DNA of 64,000 bases from UBA6115 sp012514225 (GTDB lineage Bacteria > Bacillota > Clostridia > Christensenellales > Aristaeellaceae): positions 1 to 64,000 of the forward strand of contig DAIOLC010000007.1 in the NCBI GenBank assembly GCA_036756425.1. The letters are read 5' to 3'. Under the pieces are notes generated by a model. That model did not search any database. It was not told the origin of the DNA and worked only from the letters and a program-made list of their open reading frames with translations. The stretch's first letter is position 1; each line of letters opens with the position of its first letter. Made by a program: the position numbers and the translations under genes. Shown here one piece after another: positions 1 through 7,412 of this stretch.

Positions 1-34
1 GTTCATGCAGGTTCAAGTCCTGTTTCCCGCACCA
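1..34 (+). tRNA. tRNA 3' end (probably tRNA-Leu), partial
   Basis: Only the 3' part of a tRNA is present. The T arm is visible (stem at 7-11 and 19-23 around the loop TTCAAGT), followed by the acceptor strand TTCCCGC at 24-30 and an encoded ACCA end at 31-34. The discriminator base is A. Together with what looks like the end of a long variable arm just before the T stem, this favours tRNA-Leu over tRNA-Ser. The anticodon lies outside the window, so the identity is an inference. Confidence 0.75.
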
Positions 35-42
35 GCAGCAGT

Positions 43-72
43 GCGGTCGCGAAGACCGCCCTGTTTTTGTTT
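43..72 (+). terminator. intrinsic terminator after the tRNA
   Basis: A 6-bp stem GCGGTC/GACCGC (43-48 and 54-59) with a 5-nt loop is followed by CCTG and a run of five T residues. It lies 8 bases after the CCA end of the tRNA. Confidence 0.8.
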
Positions 73-280
73 GCAATCACCGCTACCTGCTTCCGCTCAA
101 GCAATTGGAGCGCCCGTAGAAGGCCACGTCTCATGTGGATGAAGGCCCTTCCCAGTTTGGCAGAATGAATCGCCTGCTACTGCCGCAACTTGAACCCGGC
201 ATGGTACACTGTAAGTGAATTGATCAGCGGCCGGCATTCCATCACCATTGCCGTCAGCCGGACCGGCGGGAAGGAGTGGC

Positions 281-1894
281 ATGAAGAACAAAACCTATCG
301 TCGCTTTGCCGCATGCGCAGCTCTGCTGGTCCTGCTTTCCGCCTTCCCCGCCGCCGGCTTGAACGCCCCCGCTGTGCAAAAAGCAACGGGATATGTCTAC
401 GATGACTCGCCGGAGGGCGGTTATGAGGGCGACTATGTCGTTGTTCTCAACAGCCATTTCCCCGATGGTCTCAGGTTGAGCACGGGCTTGATTGGCGCTT
501 TGATTGAAAGGGACATCCCGGCTTTCGGGTTTTCCGATAACAGGGCGCCGCAGCCGGAAATCTACGAGAGCAAGTCAGCAGGCCAGGCAGACCCCTTCGT
601 GGAAAGCGCTGGCCTGGAACGGAAAACGCCGTGGGACGTCGGAGCCTGTCAAAACTTTACTCTGGAGGGCACGGAGGGCATTTCACCGGGCGGCGACGTG
701 ATCGCGTTCAAGGTTCTGCATGTCGGACAGCGCTGCAGAATCTGGACGCCCCTGAATCCGGACTATGCCCCGCTGGACAGAATCGACGCGGCATATGCGC
801 AAATTGTCGCGGACGAGTTCGACGCCCGGTTCGGGCGGCTGGTTCAACGCTTCGGGAACTTCCTCGACCTTCTCGGCGACGGTCTGGTCAATATGCTGTT
901 CTACAACATCCAAACCCCGCAAATCAGCGGCTAAACCAGCTACAACGACCTCTACGAGCGCGTGACCATCGGCGGGGTCGAGTACGAGAGCAATGCCTGC
1001 CCCATCATTCATATCGACACATACGGCGTCGCGGGAATCGTCCGGGTGGACGCCCGGGGCGAACAGACCCAAGACGTCTCCCGATGCTTCCCCGTTGTCG
1101 CCCATGAGTTCCAGCACCTCGTCTACGAGTCAAAAATGCACGACGACCCGGTTTACCGGGCGTATCGGGAAAGCGAGGCAGGAAAAGCTGCGTTCGTCAG
1201 CACCATCGACAACCATGTCTGGATGACGGAGTTCCTGTCCGCCGCGGCGGGAATCCTCTGCTATCCCCGCATGTTCCTGGATGATTACGTTCCGTTTTGG
1301 TACGTCTGGGGCGCGGGCTTTCAGGATGTCCGCAACCATTTCAGCCGCCATCCGGAAGTGTTGGCGAACGGCGATACCCTCGCGCAGCGGGGGCGGGACA
1401 TTTTCCGCTGGAAAGGGCAGAAGGCTGACTATTCCCTGGCCGCGTTCCTGGCGCAGTTCGCCTGTGTCAGGGGCGGGGAGGAAGTATTTTCAAAGGCGGA
1501 GAACCTGTGGAATCAACAACGCGTTGAACTCGGTCTGAAAAAACCTGTGGAAGCGGTGGCCAGGGCCCTGGGGTATTCGGATTTCAGCCGTTTCCACAGG
1601 GATTTCGTGTTGTCGTTTCTCTTCAACGATATGGAATCTGAAGGCGGCAGGTACCGCCTGTCGGAAAACCATGGGGAAGGGGCCCGGGGGCCGGCCGGGG
1701 AAGCCCTTTCCATGCTCCGGCCTCCGCTCATGAACGGCAACGAAGCCAAAATCGAGCCCGGCGGCTACACGGTGTTCAAGCCAGTCGGGCGTGTCTATTT
1801 CCCGCCGGTGACGGCGATGGACGGGCTGCAGTACGTCGGCGTGTCCATCCCTCGTCCAGAAGAGATGCCCACGGCTGAAGGGCCGACCCCATAA
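281..1894 (+). pseudogene. secreted zinc metallopeptidase, broken by an in-frame stop
   Basis: One reading frame runs from the ATG at 281 (AAGGAG at 271-276) to a TAG-free end at 1894 except for a TAA at 932-934 (codon 218). The frame continues open on both sides of that stop, so this looks like a single gene with a nonsense mutation. The N-terminus is a typical signal peptide (basic start, hydrophobic core, then AAGLNA). The second half holds the zinc motif HEFQH (around 1103-1117) and, about 45 residues later, WMTEFLS. A third glutamate ligand in that position is typical of gluzincins, and the arrangement resembles M30/hyicolysin-like peptidases; the family assignment is tentative. The catalytic half lies after the stop and has no good ribosome binding site of its own, so the enzyme is probably not made. 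A sequencing or assembly error at 932-934 cannot be excluded. Confidence 0.7.
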
Positions 1895-2127
1895 ACGCCG
1901 TTTGCAAGGCCACTTCCGGGACGCCGCATCGCATTATTTCTGTTTCCAAATACCTATTCATCGTTTTTTGTTCGGCAATAAAACGCAAGCCGTGACAATA
2001 AATACGGAGTTGGCAAGAACCATGCATGCTTAGGAATCCAATATTTTCGGTTTTCCCATACCAGGTATCCGGCGATGTCCAGCCAAAGGATGAAAGACCC
2101 GATGCGGGCGATTCATCCCGTAAAAAC

Positions 2128-2149
2128 GCCCTCCGGATTCCCGGAGGGC
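2128..2149. repeat. left copy of duplicated terminator hairpin (target duplication)
   Basis: A 22-bp near-palindrome (arms GCCCTCCGG and CCGGAGGGC) preceded by AAAAAC. The same 22 bases recur exactly at 2373-2394, after the MITE-like element, and there they are followed by TTTT. The simplest reading is one bidirectional terminator (A-run, hairpin, T-run) that was split by the insertion, with the hairpin duplicated as the target site. In the minus-strand direction this left copy keeps the T-run. Confidence 0.75.
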
Positions 2150-2150
2150 C

Positions 2151-2370
2151 CAGGCTGTCAAAAAACCATTTCATGGGAGGTATCGGAGGGCGAAGCCCTC
2201 TGATGGTAATCCGCGGCAGCGACATGTGCGGTGCCGCGGGTTTTGGCTTTAGACAAAACATTTCCGCGAATTTCTGCTGGCCGTGAGGCAAGCATAGCGA
2301 TGCCGAACAGGCAGAAATTCCCGTTCCTGCTTAATCAAAGAAGTGTCCGCAGACACTTCTTTGACACACT
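2151..2370. mobile_element. MITE-like element, copy 1
   Basis: About 220 bp, identical to 12893-13112 except for one base near the left edge; the inner 216 bp (2155-2370) match exactly. The ends form imperfect inverted repeats: the left end reads CAGGCTGTCAAAAAA and the complement of the right end CTAGTGTGTCAAAG. There is no convincing gene inside. The interior is rich in hairpins, including GAGGGC/GCCCTC, CCGCGGCA/TGCCGCGG, AATTTCTGC/GCAGAAATT and AAGAAGTGTC/GACACTTCTT. It is flanked by an exact 22-bp duplication. This fits a non-autonomous transposon moved in trans; no transposase is present in the window. Confidence 0.75.
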
Positions 2371-2372
2371 AG

Positions 2373-2394
2373 GCCCTCCGGATTCCCGGAGGGC
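2373..2394 (+). terminator. right copy of duplicated terminator hairpin
   Basis: The exact second copy of the 22-bp hairpin at 2128-2149, here followed by TTTTCC, which gives an intrinsic terminator in the plus direction. Before the insertion it would have served as a shared terminator between the protease gene and the convergent sugar transporter operon. The rest of 1895-2127 holds no gene that can be supported. Confidence 0.65.
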
Positions 2395-2414
2395 TTTTCC
2401 TTTCACCCCTGAGG

Positions 2415-2645
2415 CTATCTCCCCGCCGTCACCACGCCCAGCAGCAGGACGACCGCCAGGGCCGCGACCAGGCCGATGATGACAAGGTCCATCGTGCGGA
2501 CCGAAACCTTCAGCCGGCCGTACAGCCGGTCGCGCCAGGTGGCGCGGCGCGGCGCGGGCTGCGGGGCAGCCGCGTTTACAGCGGAGGCGGCTTCGGCCCG
2601 CCCCTGATGCTCGTCCTTCGCCTGGCCCGTCATGCCGCCCGTCAC
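2415..2645 (-). CDS. small single-helix membrane protein at the end of the mgl operon
   Basis: A 76-residue protein not recognised as a named family. It starts with GTG overlapping the mglC stop (GTGA), which implies translational coupling. The first 50 residues are polar, rich in Ala, Gln and Arg. Residues about 52-72 form one hydrophobic helix (MDLVIIGLVAALAVVLLLGV), and the chain ends four residues later. By the positive-inside rule the N-terminus should be cytoplasmic. A similarly built small protein ends the peptide transporter operon at 55984-56187, which suggests an accessory role in ABC importers, but this is inference only. Confidence 0.7.
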   Translation of the reverse strand: MTGGMTGQAKDEHQGRAEAASAVNAAAPQPAPRRATWRDRLYGRLKVSVRTMDLVIIGLVAALAVVLLLGVVTAGR

Positions 2646-3676
2646 TTCTTCACGATGTACTTGCGCACGTCGATGGCGACGGCCAGCACGATGATGAGGC
2701 CGCGGATGATGTACTGGTAATAGGGGTTCACGCCGATGAAGTTGAGGGAGAAGTTGATGGCCTGCAGGATGATGGCGCCGATGACCACGCCCTGGATGGT
2801 GCCCACGCCGCCGGAGAAGGAGACGCCGCCGATGACGCAGGCGGAAATCGCGTCCGTCTCATAGTTGATGCCGGTGTTGGCGCCCACGGACTGGATGCGC
2901 GCCGCCTCCAGGAAGGCCGCGATGCCGTAGAGCACGCCGGCGATGAGGTAGACCAGCATGATGGTGCGCGCGACGTTGACGCCGGATACGCGGGCGGCCT
3001 CCTCGTTGCCGCCCACGGCGAACATGTTCTTGCCCAGCCGCGTCTTGTTCCACACCACCCACATGACGACGGCCAGCCCCAGGAAATACAGCACCACCAG
3101 CGGGATTTTGACGCTGCCCATCACCAGGTCGCCCGCGGCCGCGTCCTTGAAGGTCTGGTTGAAGGTGGACAGCGCCTGGGCGGTGCCGGAGGGCTGCGCC
3201 TCGATGAACAGGCAGTTCACGCCGTAGGCGATGAGCTGCGTGCCCAGGGTGATGATGAAGGCGTGCATCTTCAGCTTGGACACGCCGAAGCCGTTGAACA
3301 GCGAAAAGGCGACGCCCACCGCGATGGCGGCCAGCAGCGGCACGATGAGCGGCAGGTCCTGCGTCATCTGCGGGAAATAGCGGGACTTGTAGGTGACCGA
3401 CTGCACCAGCGCCGCGGTGACGGCCGCGGCGAAGCCCATGACCCGGCCGATGGACAGGTCGGTGCCGGCCAGTACGATGAGCCCCGCGCAGCCCAGCGCC
3501 AGGATGCCCTTGGTGGAGGCCTGCTTCAGAATGTTGAGGATGTTGCTCAGCGCCAGGAAGTTGGGCCTTATGGCGCTGACCACCACCAAAATCGCCAGCA
3601 GGATGATGTACATCGCGTACCGGAGCAGGAAATCAATGGTCTTTTGCCGGTTCCATTTTGCCGCCGTCGTCTGCAT
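2642..3676 (-). CDS. mglC: Mgl-type sugar ABC transporter permease
   Basis: A 344-residue polytopic membrane protein of the RbsC/MglC permease family, which forms the membrane channel of monosaccharide ABC importers. About eight to ten hydrophobic segments are visible. The family pattern GTDLSIGRVMGFAA follows the second helix, and the chain ends in the family-typical segment GLIIVLAVAIDVRKY. It begins 19 bases after mglA and overlaps the next small gene by four bases, so it is part of one operon mglB-mglA-mglC-small protein. The sugar is not identifiable from the permease; the neighbouring isomerase, kinase and aldolase suggest that it feeds that pathway. Confidence 0.92.
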   Translation of the reverse strand: MQTTAAKWNRQKTIDFLLRYAMYIILLAILVVVSAIRPNFLALSNILNILKQASTKGILALGCAGLIVLAGTDLSIGRVMGFAAAVTAALVQSVTYKSRYFPQMTQDLPLIVPLLAAIAVGVAFSLFNGFGVSKLKMHAFIITLGTQLIAYGVNCLFIEAQPSGTAQALSTFNQTFKDAAAGDLVMGSVKIPLVVLYFLGLAVVMWVVWNKTRLGKNMFAVGGNEEAARVSGVNVARTIMLVYLIAGVLYGIAAFLEAARIQSVGANTGINYETDAISACVIGGVSFSGGVGTIQGVVIGAIILQAINFSLNFIGVNPYYQYIIRGLIIVLAVAIDVRKYIVKK

Positions 3677-3695
3677 GTGCCTGCCCGCCTTCTCT

Positions 3696-5213
3696 CTACA
3701 CGTACTTCGCCGCCAGCGTCAGGATGGCCTCCTGCTCGCCGGGGACGTTGTCAAAGTCCCGCCCGCGCTCCAGGATGCCGGCCAGCCGGCCGTTGGACAT
3801 GACCAGGATGCGGTCGCAGATGCCGATGAGCTCCGGCATCTCGCTGGACACCATGATGACGCCCTTGCCTTCCTCGGCCAGTTTCAGGATGAGGTTGTAA
3901 ATTTCGTACTTGGCGCCCACGTCGATGCCGCGGGTGGGCTCGTCCAGCAGCAGCACCTCCGGCGTGGTCAGCAGCCAGCGGCCGATGATGACCTTCTGCT
4001 GGTTGCCGCCCGACAGCGAGCGGATGAGGGTGCGCTTGCTGGGCGTCTTGACGTTGATGGCGCTGACCACCCAGTCGGTGTCCCGGTTCATCTTCCCGCC
4101 GTCCAGCAGCAGTTTGCCGTAGGCGCGGATGTTGGCGATGACGGAATTGAAGGTGATGTTCATCTGCGGGAAGACGCCGGTGGCGCGGCGTTCCTCCGTG
4201 AGCAGGGAAAAGCCGTTGCGGGTGGATTTGTCCGGCTTGCCGTTGTCCACGGTTTTCCCGTGCAGGATGATTTCGCCGCTCTCCCTCGCGTAATAGCCAA
4301 AGAGGGTGTTGAGCAGTTCCGTCCGCCTCGAGCCCACCAGGCCGGAGACGCCCAGCACCTCGCCCTTGCGCAGGGTAAAGGAGACGTCGTGGAAGGTGGG
4401 CTCGTACTTGCCGGAGAGGTTGTTGACCTCCAGGGAGACCTCCCCGGGCACGTTGTGCTTCTCCGGGAAGCGCTGCTTCATCTCCCGGTTCACCATCAGG
4501 CGGATGATTTCCTCGTTCGTTAGCGTGCCCGCGTCCCGGGTGGCAATCCAGGCGCCGTCCCGCATGATGGTGACCTCGTCGGATATCCGGAGGATTTCGT
4601 CCATCTTGTGGGAGATATAGATGACGCCCACGCCCCTTTGGGTCAGCTGCTTGATGATGCGGAAAAGGTGCTCCACCTCGTTCTCCGTCAGGGAGGAGGT
4701 GGGCTCATCCAGCACCAGCACCCGGGCGTCGAAGGATACAGCCTTGGCAATCTCGATCATCTGGCGCCGGGAAACGGACAGGTTGCCGATGATGGCGCGG
4801 GGGTCGACGTCCATCTGCAGGTCTTCAAAAATCTTGCGGGTCTGCTGGTACATCTTCCGGCTGTCCACAAAGCCGCCGCGCGTCGGGAAGCGCCCCAGCC
4901 AGACGTTCTCCATGACGCTGCGGCGCAGCACCTGGTTGAGCTCCTGGTGCACCATCGCCACGCCGTTGTCCAGCGCGTGGCGGGGGTTGGTGAAGATGAC
5001 CGGCCTGCCGTCCATCAGGATGCTGCCGGCGTCCATGGTGTAAATCCCGAAGAGGCACTTCATCAGCGTGGACTTTCCCGCGCCGTTCTCCCCCATCAGG
5101 GAGTGGACCGTGCCCGCGCGCAGGCGCAGCCGGGCCTTGTCCAGCGCCTGGACGCCCGGGAAGCGCTTGTCGATGTCGACGAGCTCCAGCAGGTAGGGCT
5201 GTTCGCCTTGCAT
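3696..5213 (-). CDS. mglA: Mgl/Rbs-type sugar ABC transporter, twin ATP-binding protein
   Basis: A 505-residue ATPase with two ABC cassettes in tandem, as in MglA, RbsA and XylG. The first cassette has Walker A GENGAGKST and the signature LSVSRRQM; the second has a degenerate Walker A (GLVGSRRTEL), as is usual in this family, and a good signature LSGGNQQK followed by LLLDEPTRGID. The ATG at 5213 is preferred over the one at 5225 because a G-rich ribosome site lies just before it. It is separated from mglB by 60 bases that contain a terminator-like hairpin, which should lower its expression relative to the binding protein. Confidence 0.93.
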   Translation of the reverse strand: MQGEQPYLLELVDIDKRFPGVQALDKARLRLRAGTVHSLMGENGAGKSTLMKCLFGIYTMDAGSILMDGRPVIFTNPRHALDNGVAMVHQELNQVLRRSVMENVWLGRFPTRGGFVDSRKMYQQTRKIFEDLQMDVDPRAIIGNLSVSRRQMIEIAKAVSFDARVLVLDEPTSSLTENEVEHLFRIIKQLTQRGVGVIYISHKMDEILRISDEVTIMRDGAWIATRDAGTLTNEEIIRLMVNREMKQRFPEKHNVPGEVSLEVNNLSGKYEPTFHDVSFTLRKGEVLGVSGLVGSRRTELLNTLFGYYARESGEIILHGKTVDNGKPDKSTRNGFSLLTEERRATGVFPQMNITFNSVIANIRAYGKLLLDGGKMNRDTDWVVSAINVKTPSKRTLIRSLSGGNQQKVIIGRWLLTTPEVLLLDEPTRGIDVGAKYEIYNLILKLAEEGKGVIMVSSEMPELIGICDRILVMSNGRLAGILERGRDFDNVPGEQEAILTLAAKYV

Positions 5214-5229
5214 GTGTCCCCCCATCGGT

Positions 5230-5263
5230 AAAAAGGGGGCCGGCGCACAGCGCGCCAGCCCCC
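5230..5263 (-). terminator. hairpin with T-run between mglB and mglA (attenuator)
   Basis: On the minus strand a long G+C stem (GGGGGC... pairing with GGCCCCC, with inner arms GGCGC/GCGCC) is followed directly by five T residues. Such leaky terminators after the binding-protein gene are common in sugar ABC operons and allow an excess of binding protein over ATPase and permease. Confidence 0.7.
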
Positions 5264-5273
5264 GGGCCTGGGT

Positions 5274-6320
5274 TTACTCGACGTCGGTAATCTTGGCGTA
5301 GGGGATGCGGATGCAGTGGAAGGGGTCGTCGGTGTAGACGTACTCGGTCCCGTCCAGCCACTCGCGGCCCAGGGCGCCGTTGATGGCGATGCGGATGTTG
5401 GCCTTGCCCATGGCGTCGCCGTCCTGCTGGACGGTGGCGGTCATGCCGCCGGCCTTGATGGACTCCATCGCGGAGTCGACGGCGTCAACGCCGATGACCA
5501 CGACCTTGGGGTCGCCTTCCTTGCCGGTGTTCCAGCCATAGTTGTTCAGCGCCGCGACCGCGCCCAGGCACATCATGTCGTTGTTGCCGAAGATGACCTC
5601 GATCTTGCCGTCGGGATTGGCCGCCCACACGGCGTTGATGGCGTCGTTGGCCTGGGCCTGGTCCCAGTTGCACACGAGGGTCTCGCCGATCTGCTCGAGC
5701 TTCAGCCCGTTGGCGATGGCGGTTTCCACCGAGTACCTGGAGCGCGCGATGGCCTCGTCATTCTGGGGCTCGCCCATCAGCATGACGTACTGCAGCACGC
5801 CGTCGCCGTTGAGGTCGATGGAGGGGTCCTTCTTGTACAGGTCGGCCAGGATTTCACCCTGCATGTCGCCGGCCTGGCGGGCCAGGGTGCCGATGAAGAT
5901 GGTGCCGGTGTCCACCAGGACGGACTGGGTGGTGTCCTCGGAGGGCTGCTTGTTGTAGAACAGGAAGGGGATGTCGGCTTCCTTGAACATGTCCACCAGC
6001 ACCTGGCCGTTGGTGACCTCCGCCAGGTTGATGATGACGAAGTCCGGCTTCTCGCTGGTGAGGATGGTGGCCGTCTCGATCTGCTTGGCCATGTCGTCGG
6101 CGGCGTCGTACATCTGGAAGTTGATCTTGATGCCCAGTTCTTCGGCGTAGTGCTGGGCCCATTTTTCCATGGCCACGCGGACCGTGGAGCCGTAGGTGTC
6201 GTCAAATTTCCAAATGAGGGCGCGGATATCCAGCTCCTCGGGCAGGGCGGCCTCGGCCAGGGCGGAAGCGGCGCCCAGCAGCATCAGCAGCGCCAGGGCA
6301 AGGGAAAGGATTTTCTTCAT
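5274..6320 (-). CDS. mglB: Mgl-type sugar ABC transporter substrate-binding protein
   Basis: A 348-residue periplasmic-binding-protein-like protein (type 1 fold, MglB/RbsB group) that captures sugar outside the cell for MglA-MglC. It starts at the ATG at 6320, with GGAGG 11-15 bases upstream. Residues 1-23 are a signal peptide ending ASALAEA. There is no lipobox cysteine, so the protein would be cut by signal peptidase I and not anchored as a lipoprotein, which is unusual for a single-membrane Gram-positive. Acidic stretches such as DLNGDGVLQ and DAVDSAM resemble those in galactose/glucose-binding proteins, where DxNxDG forms a calcium loop; this hints at galactose-like hexoses. It is the first gene after its own strong promoter. 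Confidence 0.9.
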   Translation of the reverse strand: MKKILSLALALLMLLGAASALAEAALPEELDIRALIWKFDDTYGSTVRVAMEKWAQHYAEELGIKINFQMYDAADDMAKQIETATILTSEKPDFVIINLAEVTNGQVLVDMFKEADIPFLFYNKQPSEDTTQSVLVDTGTIFIGTLARQAGDMQGEILADLYKKDPSIDLNGDGVLQYVMLMGEPQNDEAIARSRYSVETAIANGLKLEQIGETLVCNWDQAQANDAINAVWAANPDGKIEVIFGNNDMMCLGAVAALNNYGWNTGKEGDPKVVVIGVDAVDSAMESIKAGGMTATVQQDGDAMGKANIRIAINGALGREWLDGTEYVYTDDPFHCIRIPYAKITDVE

Positions 6321-6413
6321 AGGGTGGGGGTTCCTCCTTCGTGGGTTTATTTCATCGGCCGTGTGCCCGGCCGGATGATATGGGTGTTGGGCTATCTGGT
6401 TGGATTCCCGCTG

Positions 6414-6443
6414 ATTATCGCATGAAAACGCGCCGTCCGTCAA
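6414..6443 (-). promoter_or_regulatory. sigma-A type promoter of mglB
   Basis: On the minus strand, TTGACG (6438-6443) and GATAAT (6414-6419) are 18 bases apart, with TG one base before the -10, giving an extended -10. Transcription would start near 6407, leaving a leader of about 87 bases before mglB. Confidence 0.75.
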
Positions 6444-6506
6444 TCTCTTCCGGACAAATCAAGGACTTTTCAAGCCTGCCTCGCCGCCGCCCGCGGCCGG
6501 CCGTAT

Positions 6507-7412
6507 TCAGCCCTTCAGCCTGTCCGCGCTGCCGGTCACCTGCAGAAAGCCGCTGATGAGCTCACGCGTGCGGCGGTAGACCGCGTCCTGCGCCTGGGCG
6601 ACCGTGCCGCCCTCCCGGACGACGCGCTCGTAGGGCTGGCGGATTTCCGTGCCCACGTTGATCTTGGCGATGCCCGCCTTCACCCCGCGGCTGATGTACT
6701 CCTGCTCGATGCCGGAGCCGCCGTGGAGCACCAGGGGGATGTCCAGCGCGTCGCGCAGCGCCTGGATGTGCCCGACGTCCAGCTTGGCGGCGGGCTTTTT
6801 CTTGTCCAGCATGCCCTCGGCAATCGCGCCGTGCACGCTGCCCACCGCGACGCTGAGCCAGTCGCAGCCCGTCTCGCGGACGAAGCGCCTGGCCTCCTCA
6901 AGGTCGGTGAAGCCCATCTTGTTGCGGAAGATTTCCTCGTAGGGGATGGCCTGCTGGCTGGTCTCGTGGCCCATGACCGCCCCCAGCTCCGCCTCGATGG
7001 GTAGCCCCGCCCGGTGCGCCAGGGCCGCCGCCTCCGCGGTCGCGCGGATGTTGTCGTCCAGGGACAGGCGCGAGCCGTCCACCATCAGCGACTGGTAGCC
7101 GGCGTCCACCGCGCGGCGCAGGATGGCCATGTAATCCACCCGCAGGTGGTCCTCGTCGACGACGGGCACGTGGTCCAAATGCAGCAGGGTGTGGCCGGGC
7201 TTCTGGTATTTCCGGTATTCCCGGGCGACGGCCTCCAGGCTTTCGGACTCGAACTTCTCCCATTCCAGCCGCGCGACCTGGATCATGGCCAGCGCGTTCT
7301 CCTCAGCCACCGCGCGGGCGACGGGCTCCACCATTGGCAGGTGGGGAATGTTGAAGGCCGGGATGACCAGCCCTTCCTCGAAGGCGCGGCGGACGATTTC
7401 CCTGGTGTTCAC
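6507..7412 (-). CDS. class II ketose-(bis)phosphate aldolase
   Basis: A 301-residue zinc-dependent aldolase of the FbaA/GatY/KbaY family, which splits a phosphorylated ketose into dihydroxyacetone phosphate and an aldehyde. Recognisable blocks are PAFNI near the start, the metal-ligand region LLHLDHVP, EAELG, VGSVHGAI (a zinc histidine), LVLHGGSGI and KINVGTEIR (phosphate binding). It starts with GTG that overlaps the TGA of the kinase gene; AAGGGGGT lies just upstream. A longer upstream reading exists but lies inside the kinase gene in another frame. With the isomerase and kinase it completes an isomerise-phosphorylate-cleave pathway. The true substrate is unknown. Confidence 0.88.
   Translation of the reverse strand: MNTREIVRRAFEEGLVIPAFNIPHLPMVEPVARAVAEENALAMIQVARLEWEKFESESLEAVAREYRKYQKPGHTLLHLDHVPVVDEDHLRVDYMAILRRAVDAGYQSLMVDGSRLSLDDNIRATAEAAALAHRAGLPIEAELGAVMGHETSQQAIPYEEIFRNKMGFTDLEEARRFVRETGCDWLSVAVGSVHGAIAEGMLDKKKPAAKLDVGHIQALRDALDIPLVLHGGSGIEQEYISRGVKAGIAKINVGTEIRQPYERVVREGGTVAQAQDAVYRRTRELISGFLQVTGSADRLKG

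Noticed and set aside
932..934. Stop-codon readthrough in the protease gene
   Set aside because: The codon is TAA, without a recoding element or selenocysteine context; a nonsense mutation or sequence error is simpler.
1776..2291. Minus-strand ORF across the first MITE-like element
   Set aside because: Its first 47 residues recur in an ORF at 12680-13033 only because both cross the same 216-bp repeat; the rest differs, so it is not a gene family.
2026..2479. Plus-strand ORFs through the MITE-like element
   Set aside because: They cross terminator hairpins and repeat ends, and lack ribosome sites and protein-like composition.
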